Shown here: piece by piece, positions 1-8,664 of the stretch
Position numbering within the stretch: position 1 is the stretch's first letter
Layout of the letters: every line of letters starts with the position of its first letter
NCBI GenBank assembly: GCA_016191165.1
Contig: JACPPF010000047.1
Coordinates: 1 to 64,000 of the forward strand
From: Planctomycetota bacterium
Lineage (GTDB): Bacteria; Planctomycetota; Planctomycetia; Gemmatales; Gemmataceae
Reading direction: 5' to 3'
DNA: 64,000 nucleotides
Notes under the pieces: model-generated
Told to the model about the DNA's origin: nothing
Databases searched by the model: none
What the model saw: only the letters and a program-made list of their open reading frames with translations
Position numbers and translations under genes: made by a program

Positions 1-48
1 GAATGCACAGCCAAGCGCGCCGAGCAATTTCAGGGTCGGGTACACCAT
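1..48 (-). CDS. 5' end of an exported protein or lipoprotein gene (partial)
   Basis: On the reverse strand an ATG at 48-46 is preceded by an AGGGAG-type ribosome site about six bases upstream. It opens a reading frame (MVYPTLKLLGALGC...) that runs off the left edge after 16 codons. The start looks like a signal peptide: a lysine followed by a short hydrophobic run ending in LGALGC, which could be a lipobox. The function cannot be told from so short a piece. Confidence 0.4.
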   Translation of the reverse strand, partial: MVYPTLKLLGALGCAF

Positions 49-417
49 CGCCAACTCCCTAATGGAAAGCGAAGCCGTCTTGCGCGGTAGAATCGTCATC
101 TTCCTTATCGGTGGAAAAAGCCGCAAACTTTGCGAAGTCCGCGAATTTCTTGGCAACGTGCCGCAAACCCAGGCGCCGAGTTTGGCCAGTTTACCCAGCC
201 CAATGGTTCGACCGCGCCCCCGCACACGCCGAAGGCAAACAGTTAGCGGGTTTGACGCGACGTGGCCCAGGATCGCTTCGTTGCGTCAAAATGAAATCAG
301 GTAGATTTTTTGCAAATCAATGCGATGCCATTACGGACGCCGCCTTGCGGACGCCAATCGAATGTCCATAATAGCTCTGTCGTTGTTTTTGAAACCTGCG
401 CCGCCCTGGAGCTTCCC
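49..417. other. Intergenic region without a recognised gene
   Basis: This stretch separates the truncated reverse-strand gene from the DinB-like gene. The short frames seen in it have no ribosome site and no recognisable protein features. It probably holds the promoters of the two divergent genes, but no clear -35/-10 pair was seen. Confidence 0.5.
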
Positions 418-891
418 ATGTCCGCCTTGAAGACGCTGGTCGATCAATACCTCGAAGGCCCGAAGCAACTGCGTCAGGCTGTTGCCGGCATGTCGCCCAA
501 GCAGGCCGTCGCTCGGCCCATCGCAGGCAAGTGGAGCACGCTGGAGGTGGTAGCCCATCTCGCCGACTTCGATCCTATCCTGGCCGACCGCATGAAGCGG
601 GTCATTGCCGAGGATTCGCCAGCGTTGGTGGGCGCCGATGAGAATCGTTTCGCGGCCGTTCTGGGCTATCAAGACCGAGAGCTGGGGGAAGAATTGGCAA
701 TCATTGAATTGACGCGCAGCCAGCTGGCGCGCATCCTTCTCAAGCTGCCCGAGTCGGCTCTTCAGCGCGTCGGCCGGCACAACGAACGCGGTCCGCTCAC
801 GCTGGAGCAGTTGCTCAAGTCGGCGACAAATCACATTCCGCACCACGTCAAGTTCATTCTCGAAAAGCGCAAAGCCCTGGGGCTGGCGTGA
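418..891 (+). CDS. DinB-like four-helix protein
   Basis: The protein is 157 residues, typical of the DinB/YfiT superfamily of four-helix-bundle proteins, some of which are metal-dependent thiol or S-transferases. The N-terminal half carries the family signature of an amphipathic helix followed by GKWSTLEVVAHLADFDPILADRM-type sequence. A conserved His sits in VVAHLAD and another pair in NHIPHHVKFI near the C-terminus, matching the usual three-His metal site. I chose the ATG at 418 because family homology begins at MSALKTLVDQYLEG; an upstream in-frame start would add a 36-residue tail unlike the family. The substrate is unknown. Confidence 0.75.
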   Translation: MSALKTLVDQYLEGPKQLRQAVAGMSPKQAVARPIAGKWSTLEVVAHLADFDPILADRMKRVIAEDSPALVGADENRFAAVLGYQDRELGEELAIIELTRSQLARILLKLPESALQRVGRHNERGPLTLEQLLKSATNHIPHHVKFILEKRKALGLA

Positions 892-977
892 GCCTTGCGG
901 CGCCGGGGTTTTTCATTGTCGCGGCCGCGCGGGTCCGCTACACCTACTATTCACGCGCGCCGAGGCGAATGGTTTTT

Positions 978-1547
978 ATGAAACACCCCACCCAATTGCT
1001 GGCAAGTGAATCGGCCGTCCTGGTCGTGGACGTCCAGGAAAAACTGATGCCCAAGATTCTGGGCGCCGAGGCGCTTATTCGCAACAGCGTGTTCCTTCTC
1101 GACGCGGCGCGGCTTCTCGACGTGGCGATTCATGCGACGGAGCAATACCCGAAAGGCCTCGGCCCGACCGTGGCGCCTTTGGCACAGCGGGTTCCACATC
1201 GTCCGGAAAAGGTCGGCTTCAGTTGCTGTGCGATCCCCGAACTCACGGAGGCCTTTCGCGCGAACGGACAAACGCGAATCGTGCTCGTCGGCATCGAAAC
1301 GCACGTATGCGTACTGAACACGGCCCTCGATCTGCTGGCTGCGAATTTTCACGTATACCTGGCCATCGATGCGCTGGGCAGCCGCTACGCGATCGACCAC
1401 GAGATCGCGCTGCGGCGCCTGGAACGGGCCGGCGCGATCCTCACCACGGTGGAGACGTGCGTCTTCGAGTGGATGGGCGGCTCGCGTCACCCGGCGTTCA
1501 AGCAGATCAGCGCGCTGGTGCAGGAACGCATGAAGGCGTCTGGATAA
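978..1547 (+). CDS. Isochorismatase-family cysteine hydrolase
   Basis: About 189 residues with the isochorismatase-like fold: an N-terminal catalytic Asp in VLVVDVQEKLM, a Lys in RPEKVGFSC, and the nucleophile Cys in GIETHVCVLNTALDLL. These three residues form the Asp-Lys-Cys triad of the superfamily. The protein therefore hydrolyses an amide or vinyl-ether-like bond, but the substrate cannot be assigned. ATG codons at 969 and 978 are both possible; the homologous part begins after the second. The gene follows the DinB-like gene by about 90 bp and may be co-transcribed with it. Confidence 0.8.
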   Translation: MKHPTQLLASESAVLVVDVQEKLMPKILGAEALIRNSVFLLDAARLLDVAIHATEQYPKGLGPTVAPLAQRVPHRPEKVGFSCCAIPELTEAFRANGQTRIVLVGIETHVCVLNTALDLLAANFHVYLAIDALGSRYAIDHEIALRRLERAGAILTTVETCVFEWMGGSRHPAFKQISALVQERMKASG

Positions 1548-1554
1548 TTTTCCC

Positions 1555-1634
1555 AAGCCCCAGGATGAGCGCAGCGATTCCTGGGGATCTTCCCGCAACA
1601 CCCCCGCGAATCGCTGCGCTCATCGCGGGGCTTG
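1555..1634. repeat. Inverted repeat, family E (GAGCGCAGCGATTC)
   Basis: The left arm contains GATGAGCGCAGCGATTC and the right arm its complement GAATCGCTGCGCTCATC, separated by about 20 bases. GCCCC and GGGGC flanks extend the stem. A half copy is found at 37897-37930 after prkA. Here it lies between two same-strand genes and may also act as a stem-loop on the transcript. Confidence 0.8.
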
Positions 1635-1649
1635 CAAAGGACTCCTCCC

Positions 1650-2828
1650 GTGCCGATTCCCGGTCAACTCAATCCTTCCCCGCGTTTGTTGCTTGGTCCT
1701 GGCCCCTCCGACGTTCACCCGCGCGTGCTGACGGCGATGGCCACGCCGCTTCTGGGCCACCTTGATCCCCAGTTCCTGGCCATGATGAACGAGACGCAGG
1801 AAATGCTGCGCGAGGTTCTCGTCACCAGGAACAGCCTGACCCTCCCCATCAGCGCCACCGGCATGGCCGGCATGGAAGCCTGCATGGTCAACCTGCTCGA
1901 ACCGGGCGACAAGATCGTGGTTTGCGTTGCCGGCTTCTTCGGCACCCGCCAGGTCGAGATCGCCGGTCGCGCCGGCGCGGCCACGACGCGCCTCGATGTG
2001 CCCTGGGGAACCGTGTTCGATCTGAACCAGATTCGCGAGACGTTGACCAAGGTTCGGCCCAAGGTGCTTTCCATTGTCCATGCCGAGACTTCGACCGGCG
2101 CCTGGCAACCGATCGACCAGCTTGGCAAGCTGTGCCATGAATTCGACACGCTGCTGCTGGTGGACGCCGTCACCTCGCTGGGTTGCGTGCCCGTGAAGCT
2201 GGATGAATGGGGAATCGATGCGGTTTACAGTTGCACCCAGAAAGGCCTCGGCTGTCCGCCGGGTTTGTCGCCACTTTCGTTCAGCCCGCACGCGGTTGAA
2301 GCGATCAACAAACGCAAGACCAAGGTGCAAAGCTGGTATCTCGACATGACGATGGTTCAGCATTACTGGGACGCCGATCGCTTCTATCACCACACCGCGC
2401 CGATCACGATGATCTACGCCATTCGTGAAGGTCTGCGCCTGGTCCTGGAGGAAGGCCTCGAAGCCCGCTGGGCCCGGCATCTGAAGCACCACCGCGCGCT
2501 CAAGGCGGGGCTGAACGCGATGGGCCTGGAATACTCCGCCGCCGAGGGGCATCAATTGCCACAACTCAACGCGGTCAAGATTCCGGCCGGCGTCGATGAT
2601 TTGACGGTCCGCAAAAAGCTGTTGAACGATTTTGGCATCGAGATCGGCGGCGGGCTGGGCGATTTCAAGGGCCAGGTCTGGCGCATCGGCCTGATGGGCC
2701 ACAACTCACGCGCGGGCTGCGTCTTCCAGGTTCTGGCGGCGCTGGAGCAATGCCTGATGAGCGCCGGCTGCAAGGTGACCCCGGGGGCGGGCGTGGCGGC
2801 TGCGAATCAGGCGTATGCCGCGGCGTAA
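1650..2828 (+). CDS. Class V aminotransferase, alanine-glyoxylate type
   Basis: A 392-residue PLP enzyme of the class V family. The N-terminus LLLGPGPSDVHP and the ATGMAGMEA segment match alanine-glyoxylate and serine-pyruvate aminotransferases. The cofactor-binding Asp is in LLLVDAVTSLG, and the Schiff-base Lys is in SCTQKGLGCPP (about residue 198). The C-terminus has the usual WRIGLMGHNS motif. The likely reaction is transfer of an amino group from alanine or serine to glyoxylate. I chose the GTG at 1650 because AAAGGA lies eight bases upstream; a TTG six codons earlier has no such site. Confidence 0.85.
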   Translation: MPIPGQLNPSPRLLLGPGPSDVHPRVLTAMATPLLGHLDPQFLAMMNETQEMLREVLVTRNSLTLPISATGMAGMEACMVNLLEPGDKIVVCVAGFFGTRQVEIAGRAGAATTRLDVPWGTVFDLNQIRETLTKVRPKVLSIVHAETSTGAWQPIDQLGKLCHEFDTLLLVDAVTSLGCVPVKLDEWGIDAVYSCTQKGLGCPPGLSPLSFSPHAVEAINKRKTKVQSWYLDMTMVQHYWDADRFYHHTAPITMIYAIREGLRLVLEEGLEARWARHLKHHRALKAGLNAMGLEYSAAEGHQLPQLNAVKIPAGVDDLTVRKKLLNDFGIEIGGGLGDFKGQVWRIGLMGHNSRAGCVFQVLAALEQCLMSAGCKVTPGAGVAAANQAYAAA

Positions 2829-2948
2829 CGATTTCGGTGGGCGGTCGGCCTGGTTCAGGCTCGATGGTCTGCGAACTGGAAACGGCTATCGGGCCGATGT
2901 GGAGCGCGCTCGGCGGGGAGCCGGCGCCTGCCGATTTTTCGCGGCGTC

Positions 2949-2968
2949 GGCAGGCTTCCAGCCTGCCC
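2949..2968. repeat. Short palindrome GGCAGGCT-tcc-AGCCTGCC
   Basis: This hairpin has an eight-base perfect stem. It lies between the convergent ends of the aminotransferase gene and the anti-sigma-like gene. Its core resembles the CAGGCTTTCCAGCCTG core of the longer palindrome at 16971-17035. Confidence 0.55.
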
Positions 2969-3096
2969 CACGGCAAAAAATCACAGGCTCTTTGCGTGGT
3001 GGCATAGGTCCCAGCGCTGAAAGTGTTCAGGCCGGCCCAGCCGAACACCACCTCCGTGTTCGCAAGACGCATGGCGAGTGCGGCGCCCCAAGCAGC

Positions 3097-5280
3097 TTAC
3101 TTCTGGCCCTTGGTCTTGGGCGGCGCCATGCGCGGCGGCAGTTGCCCTGGGCGGATCAAGGTCGACCAGCGTTGCACCGCCTCCATGCGCAGCGGCGCAG
3201 GCATATCCGGGTCATAGGGAATACTCGCGCCGACCGGCGCCAAAACCAGAAGATGCCAGTGGCTCAAGGTGCGGATCGGCAACAAGTCGTTGTTCAAATC
3301 CTCGATCAAATACTGGTAGGTAACCGGTTTGGAGGCCGCCTGCACCGAGATGTAATGAAAACGCTCCATGATCTTGATCGATTCGGTTTCGCGCAGGCGA
3401 AAGTTCTTGCGCAGAATTTTCAGCAGCACGTAGTCGTTGTCGCGGTTCAACGCCAGCCATTGCTGGATGGCCTGCATGCACACCCCGCGCACGAAGATCG
3501 GCTGCTTGGGCTTCGCGAATTCCTCCCAGACATGGGCGACGTCGTCCACCGCCATTGAGCAGCGCAGAGCGTGCCGCCAAAGCGCAAGGGTCCCCTCGGA
3601 GATTTTCTTGTTCATCAGAATCTCATTCGGCACGTTTTTTTGCACGTTTTCTTCGAGCTCGGCCAGGGCGACGTCGATCCCCTTGGCATCCAGGAGCTTG
3701 GCCAGCTGCTGGTGCGCTTCCTCCGCTTTTTTGCGCATGAGCTTTTCGGCTTCCTTTTTTGGCGGGGACGTGCCCTTGAACCAGGGCGGCAACATGACGC
3801 GATCGGGCCGGGCCAGCAGCGCCGTGCGGCTTTCCCATTGCATCATCGGCAAGTTTTCCGCATCCAGCTGGTAATTGTCCCCACCCGAACGAACCCGTAC
3901 CGACGGTCCATAGGCAAACACGCGCAAATGGGCCGTCGGCCACGTGCGTTTTTTGTCCTTGGGATCCTCAACGAAGGGGTCGTCTTGATTCAGCGTGCCA
4001 AACCGCTCCACGATCACCGCGGCATCGATGCCTTGCAGGGTGAAGTCGAAATATTCTTCCTGCCCCAACGTTGGATTGGCGAAACGGACGCGCACAAACG
4101 CATCCTGGCCCGTCGCTTTCTTGTTGCGCAGGAGAATCCGACCCCGGTCCAGGGTCAGGTCGCCGTCGAGCTGGCCGGTCGCGTGGAGTGTGATGCGACT
4201 CTCGAGCGTGGCGATGTCCTGCGTGATCTCCGGCAAGTTGCCCCAGAGAATCACCTCGATGCCGCTGGCAAGCGTCACGACGCTTTTGCTGCCTGGCAGA
4301 CTGACCAGGGGCTGCCCGGACACGACATCGCTTTCGTCCTTGGTGATCCGCTTCCAGCCTCCCTTGTCGGGCTTGGTGAGGAGCACGGCGGGCGCCTTGA
4401 TTCCCAGGTCCAGGTACTTCCCGATCGGGTCAATCTTGTTGTTGGCCGGGAAATAGGGAATGCCGGGCGCGGGCTTGATCTTGACGTCTTCAATCACGAT
4501 GCCGTCTTTCTTCGCCGGCGTGATTTCCTTCTTGGAGTCCTTGTTCTTGGGCTCGTCGGGCTTTTTCTTTTTCTTGTCGTCCGCCTTGTTTTCGGGTGGT
4601 TTCTTCTGATCGGGTTCTTTCTTTTTCGAGTCGGCCTGAACGATCCGGTCGTCGCCCTTGGGTTCGATGATCCGGTCGTCGGGTTTTTTCATGATCTGCC
4701 AGACCGCGAACACCAGCAGACATGCCGCGAGGACGCCCCCGCCGGCAATGAGCAACACGTTGCGGTTCAAACCGCCAACGCCGACGGCGGGCACGCCGAG
4801 GCGCAGCGTCTCATCGTGGTTGGGCTCGATCTCGCTGGACAGGTCATTGTCGTCCTTGGAGGAGGCGCGGGCGGGCTTGCGAAAGGGAATGGCCTCGGGG
4901 CCCTTGACCAGACCGTACATGCGCTGTTTCGCGGAAGGCGGTACCAACGCCGGCTCGCCCAGCACCAGCGTCAATATCTGATGGCATGCCGCCACCTCGG
5001 CCAGGTGGACGTCCGACGCCAGGCAAATCTGTTCGACCTCCGCCGATTTCTCCGGCGTGACCTCGTTGTCGAGGTATTCGGCAATGGTGTTCGCATCCAT
5101 CCCGCCGGGCCCCGTCGTCGGCGGCGTGGTCAAGCGGCGGCGACGCGTCACCTGCTTGATCCGCTCCATCAACTCGCGCGCTTGCTCGCTCTCGGCAACC
5201 TTCGCGCCGATCTGCTTGGCCTGCGAGGGTTCCAGCGTGTCATCAAGGTAGGAAAGCAAGGTCCGCAAAGTCAAACGCAC
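3097..5280 (-). CDS. Membrane-anchored anti-sigma/FecR-like protein
   Basis: The 727-residue protein begins with two short helical segments of anti-sigma type (LLSYLDDTLEPSQA and IAEYLDNEVTPEKSAEVE). One transmembrane helix follows at about residues 174-198, then a Lys/Asp-rich low-complexity linker. A FecR-like beta region comes next (GQPLVSLPGSKSVVTLASGIEVILWG), and last an alpha-helical C-terminal domain of about 250 residues. The likely topology is cytoplasmic sensor, membrane helix, periplasmic domains. The GTG at 5280 is preferred because GGAGG sits six bases upstream. No sigma-factor gene is adjacent, so its partner, if any, is elsewhere. The function is inferred from architecture only. 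Confidence 0.6.
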   Translation of the reverse strand: MRLTLRTLLSYLDDTLEPSQAKQIGAKVAESEQARELMERIKQVTRRRRLTTPPTTGPGGMDANTIAEYLDNEVTPEKSAEVEQICLASDVHLAEVAACHQILTLVLGEPALVPPSAKQRMYGLVKGPEAIPFRKPARASSKDDNDLSSEIEPNHDETLRLGVPAVGVGGLNRNVLLIAGGGVLAACLLVFAVWQIMKKPDDRIIEPKGDDRIVQADSKKKEPDQKKPPENKADDKKKKKPDEPKNKDSKKEITPAKKDGIVIEDVKIKPAPGIPYFPANNKIDPIGKYLDLGIKAPAVLLTKPDKGGWKRITKDESDVVSGQPLVSLPGSKSVVTLASGIEVILWGNLPEITQDIATLESRITLHATGQLDGDLTLDRGRILLRNKKATGQDAFVRVRFANPTLGQEEYFDFTLQGIDAAVIVERFGTLNQDDPFVEDPKDKKRTWPTAHLRVFAYGPSVRVRSGGDNYQLDAENLPMMQWESRTALLARPDRVMLPPWFKGTSPPKKEAEKLMRKKAEEAHQQLAKLLDAKGIDVALAELEENVQKNVPNEILMNKKISEGTLALWRHALRCSMAVDDVAHVWEEFAKPKQPIFVRGVCMQAIQQWLALNRDNDYVLLKILRKNFRLRETESIKIMERFHYISVQAASKPVTYQYLIEDLNNDLLPIRTLSHWHLLVLAPVGASIPYDPDMPAPLRMEAVQRWSTLIRPGQLPPRMAPPKTKGQK

Positions 5281-5722
5281 GGCCAACCTCCGATTCAAAC
5301 AACATCCCACGGGATCCACACCCATATATGTGGGTTTCCGGCGCGGTTTTCGTACATCAATTTTCAAATTGGCGAAATTCGATGGATGTAAAGGCCTGGT
5401 TTAACTCCTATTGCTGCGCTTGCCCCCCGTCGATTTGATTGAATCTTTTTCAGTCAACGTTCCAGTTGTTTGAAAAAGCGAATTCATTTTACTCTTTAAA
5501 TCATGACGCGACTCGAATGGTTCATGGGCGGTCGGGGTATGGCATTCCCCTCACCCGGCTCCCTACCGAGCTCGGCTCGTTACGCGAATTGCGCCACCCC
5601 GGAGTAAGCCAGGCTGCAATGTCAGTTGTTCTGCCACCCCCGTCTTGTGAGAAGTCCTCGAAAAAAACGCTGTAACATCATGCTCAGTTATCGGTTATGC
5701 CTGGAGGGGGACTTCTCACTTC

Positions 5723-5862
5723 GGCCTGGTTCAAGTGAGGGTCACAGCGAGCCGCCGGGCTCGTCCCGGCGGTGCATTCCGATTCGCCTTGGTTCACCGC
5801 CGGGACAAGCCCGGCGGCTCGCTGATTGTTTGTTACCCTAAAATCGATGGATTTGAACCAGG
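5723..5862. repeat. MITE-like palindromic element, family A, copy 1
   Basis: About 140 bp. The ends are inverted repeats (GGCCTGGTTCAA at the left, TTGAACCAGGC at the right). Inside is a strong palindrome built on GCGAGCCGCCGGG, TCCCGGCGGTG and their complements. The element at 15968-16108 is nearly the same sequence in the opposite orientation. Shorter or degraded copies lie at 13650-13754 and 23606-23692. Outside the termini ACTTCTCA and TGAGAAGT extend the inverted repeat further. Confidence 0.85.
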
Positions 5863-5982
5863 CTGAGAAGTCATCAAAAAAAACGGCGCAACCGTTTTTT
5901 CCACAATCAGTTGCGGCACACATACGACAATTCACTTATTCCCCTGGTGTCGGCGGTGCATTTCGCGAATCGGGGCCTGGCA

Positions 5983-6099
5983 ACCCGGCTCGTCAAGCGG
6001 AGGGATACCAGCCCCACGCGCCGGCGTAGGGGGGTGGGCGGCCTCCCAAAACCCCCAGCTTGCGCTGGGGGCTGGCCAAGTGGTTTTCGACAAACGGTA
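5983..6099. repeat. Palindromic element, family B, copy 1
   Basis: The element carries CTCGTCAAGCGG at one side and TCGACAAACGGTAA at the other. Inside are ACCAGCCCCACGCG, CCTCCCAAAACCCC and a hairpin of the GCTTGCGCTGGGGGCTGG type. The copy at 28222-28340 shares the same order of blocks and has better terminal inverted repeats. Confidence 0.75.
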
Positions 6100-6200
6100 A
6101 TGGGTTTAACCGCGACTCGACGGGAACGCGAGCTGCCCTTGCGTCCCCTTGGCCCGCCCGGTATCGTCTTGCGCGTCTGGAAATCATGGAGGAAATCCCG

Positions 6201-7154
6201 ATGCGTTTCCCGCTTGCCCTGGCTTTGATGGCGTTCAGTCCCGCGTTCGCTTTTTCACAACTGCGCTTCGAGCGCCCGACCGCGGATCTGGGTGACCTGC
6301 GCGGCGGTCCGGTCTATCAGCATCGCTTTGCTTTCGTCAACGACTCCGCTCAAACAATTGAAATCACCGACATCCGACTCGGCTGTGGTTGCTTGCAACC
6401 GATCCTTGACAGGCGCGTTTATCGCCCCGGCGAAAAGGGGACTCTGGTTCTCAACCTACGCACGCTCGGTCAGCAGGTTGGTGCTCGCACCTGGCAGGCG
6501 ACCGTCCAATATCGCGACAGCGAACAAACGCGCGCGGCAGGCCTCATCGTCACAGCGCGGCTAACTAGCGAGGTGACGGTCGAGCCGTCGATCATCGCCA
6601 TGACCGTCGGGACAACGCTGCGGCAAGAGCTGACCATCACGGACGGACGCAAGCAAGCGCTGACGGTCGTGCGCGTGATCGCGTCGTCCCCGGCCATCCG
6701 CGTTGCCAACACGACAACGGGCCCGGGAATCACGCGCGTGACCCTGGACGTGAAGGGCGCCGATCTGAAGATGGTTCGACAAGAGGAAACGCTGACGATC
6801 TTCACGGACGATCCCCTCTACCGCCAGCTCGACGTGCCGATCACGCTCATCAAGGCCCAGGCCGCTTCCACCGTCCAGGCCACGCCGCCCGTGGTGGAAA
6901 TCTCCGCGACTGGCTCGCAGCTGGTGCGCCTGCGCGGCAGCCAGGCGCAGGTCGTGCGCATCGCGCGCGCGGACGCCGATCATCGCGCCTTGAAACTTCG
7001 CTGGGCGCCGGGGCCAGGCCAGGATGCGACGCTGCGAATCCTCTTCGACGCCAGCCAACTCGCCACACCGCCCGGAATTGCCACGGTGCGTGTCACGTTG
7101 GCGGAACCTGCGGGCGTGACGGTGACGATCCCGGTCATGATGCGGCAAGAATAG
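6201..7154 (+). CDS. DUF1573-family exported protein
   Basis: The 317-residue protein starts with a signal peptide (MRFPLALALMAFSPAFAFSQ). A DUF1573 immunoglobulin-like domain follows, recognised by FERPTADLGDLRGGPVYQHRFAFVN and the hallmark RLGCGCLQP. A second, less similar beta-rich region makes up the rest. Such proteins are abundant in planctomycetes and Bacteroidetes; their role is not established. The ATG at 6201 is preferred over one five codons upstream because GGAGG lies at 6188-6192. The gene converges on the cytochrome gene, with only 13 bases between the stop codons. Confidence 0.75.
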   Translation: MRFPLALALMAFSPAFAFSQLRFERPTADLGDLRGGPVYQHRFAFVNDSAQTIEITDIRLGCGCLQPILDRRVYRPGEKGTLVLNLRTLGQQVGARTWQATVQYRDSEQTRAAGLIVTARLTSEVTVEPSIIAMTVGTTLRQELTITDGRKQALTVVRVIASSPAIRVANTTTGPGITRVTLDVKGADLKMVRQEETLTIFTDDPLYRQLDVPITLIKAQAASTVQATPPVVEISATGSQLVRLRGSQAQVVRIARADADHRALKLRWAPGPGQDATLRILFDASQLATPPGIATVRVTLAEPAGVTVTIPVMMRQE

Positions 7155-7167
7155 CCTGGCCCACGAA

Positions 7168-8466
7168 TTAATCCGGGCTCGGCAGGCCTGGGTTCTCAAG
7201 AAGTTTCGGCACAAAACGGCGCGGGCTGAGGAAGCCGGGCTCCAGGGTGATTTCCTGGCGCCGGCGGGCGATCAGGCGTTCATGCTTTTCGTCCACCCGG
7301 TTGTTATCCCTTTTGAACTGCCTGGACGCCAGCAGCGCAAGATAGTTTTGCACCGCGTGCTCCCAGGTGGGAGGCTCCGTTGTGGCGGCACTCAATTCCA
7401 GGCCGGACAAATCCCGATGGACCTGGCCCGATTGGTGACTGGCAACGCGCAGGCGTTCGGCGGCGATTCTTGCTTTCTTGGCCAACCCCGCGCGCGTCTT
7501 CGCCGACGGGCGGACGTCGTCGAACTTGGGTCCCGAGGTGAAGTACCAGGAACTCCACGCCACGCCGCCCGGCCGCCTCGCGCCCACATGGGCTTTCTTC
7601 TGACGCCAGGTCGGACTTTGTAAGTGGTGATGGCACGCGAAGCAATCGAGTTCGGCAAATTCGGGCCACGGCTTGGCGCTGGCGGGGTCGGCGCGATGCG
7701 CCAATAACTCCAGGGCGTGCCTCGTGGAAACGATTTGCCCGATCGTCCATGCGCTGGCTTCAAAATGGACAACGCCATTCCCGTCCCGGTGGCGGCTTTT
7801 GTCCTTGGCGACATCCCAGTGAGGCGGCAGATTCGCCAGGTAGGTCGCAAACTCGAATCGCAAGGCCGGATGGCCCGCGGCAATCAGATCGTGATCGACG
7901 TTCGCCGCGGGCGTGCCGACGTGGCATCTTGCACAAATCGCCGCCCGAATCGGCAGGCTCTTGGTGTCAGCCAGGCCGAACGCTTTTTTGTCGGCCTGTT
8001 TCCAGTCGCCGCGGTAATGCGGAGTCAGCCAATCCTGGGCACTGCCATGACAACTCTCGCAGCCGACGCCGTCGGCCTTGCGGAAGTTGGGGCGGGCGTG
8101 ATCGTACTCGGGATGGACATGGCACTTCAGGCACAGCGGCGTTTCGTGCGCATACGTCTTGTCGCCCAGGAGTCGCTTCGTCATGGCCAGTGAAGCGGGC
8201 GTGAGCAGGGTGTCGTAGGCGCGTGCATGGGGATCGAGAGCGCGCCAGGTCGTCGCCTCGCTGAGCGGCTTGCCGATCTCGCTGCCGCCGTGGCACACGG
8301 ACGCCGCACAGGACGACGCTCCGACAAGCTGGCGCGGCGCCGTTACCCTGGCTGCGGGTTGCGAGGCGGGGCGCTCCTGGGCGCCAGTCAGCGTCGAACG
8401 CACTACCGCCGCGACAAGCGCAAATAGCAAGATCGCGAACAGGATGACTCGGTACTGGCCATGCAC
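7168..8466 (-). CDS. Membrane-anchored multiheme c-type cytochrome
   Basis: A 432-residue protein with an N-terminal hydrophobic segment (VILFAILLFALVAAVV) that is a signal anchor or signal peptide. Five heme attachment motifs are visible: CAASVCH (a CX4CH variant), CLKCH, CESCH, CARCH and CFACH, at about residues 53, 112, 136, 178 and 275. Extra His residues near them can be distal ligands. The layout resembles cytochrome c554-type domains in planctomycete electron-transfer proteins. The GTG at 8466 was chosen because AGGGA lies nine bases upstream and the hydrophobic segment then starts at once. The redox partner is unknown. Confidence 0.75.
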   Translation of the reverse strand: MHGQYRVILFAILLFALVAAVVRSTLTGAQERPASQPAARVTAPRQLVGASSCAASVCHGGSEIGKPLSEATTWRALDPHARAYDTLLTPASLAMTKRLLGDKTYAHETPLCLKCHVHPEYDHARPNFRKADGVGCESCHGSAQDWLTPHYRGDWKQADKKAFGLADTKSLPIRAAICARCHVGTPAANVDHDLIAAGHPALRFEFATYLANLPPHWDVAKDKSRHRDGNGVVHFEASAWTIGQIVSTRHALELLAHRADPASAKPWPEFAELDCFACHHHLQSPTWRQKKAHVGARRPGGVAWSSWYFTSGPKFDDVRPSAKTRAGLAKKARIAAERLRVASHQSGQVHRDLSGLELSAATTEPPTWEHAVQNYLALLASRQFKRDNNRVDEKHERLIARRRQEITLEPGFLSPRRFVPKLLENPGLPSPD

Positions 8467-8664
8467 GTAGTTGATCCCTGCGCATGAACTGGATACACCT
8501 GGCTTGACCTCATCATACTTCAGCGAACGCGCTCGCGACAAGGGCGACGCCTTTTTCAAATGCTAACTGCCTGGCGAGCATTGGGCAAACGCGTCAGACT
8601 TGGGTGCGATGTCAATTTCATTCCAGAAAGGATTCGCCTGTCCCGCTTGAGTACAATGTTCTGA

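Larger units (their letters stand above)
5281..6200. other. Long repeat-rich intergenic region
   Basis: About 920 bases with no convincing gene. Beyond the anti-sigma-like gene's start comes an AT-richer stretch around 5430-5520. A short direct repeat (GAGAAGTC-TC-AAAAAAAACG type) occurs near 5649 and 5864, flanking a full palindromic element at 5723-5862. A second palindrome of a different family lies at 5983-6099. The region separates two divergent genes and so must also contain their promoters. Confidence 0.6.

Noticed and set aside
1620-2702. 360-codon frame antisense to the aminotransferase gene
   Set aside because: The plus strand has clear PLP-enzyme motifs; the antisense product matches nothing.
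3571-5391. Long open frame (606 codons) on the plus strand antisense to the anti-sigma-like gene
   Set aside because: High GC keeps the opposite strand open. The translation is rich in His, Arg and Gly with no domain, and the reverse-strand gene has a ribosome site and recognisable domains.
5500-6100. CRISPR-like repeats
   Set aside because: The repeats are palindromic elements of different families at irregular spacing, with no regular unit-spacer array.
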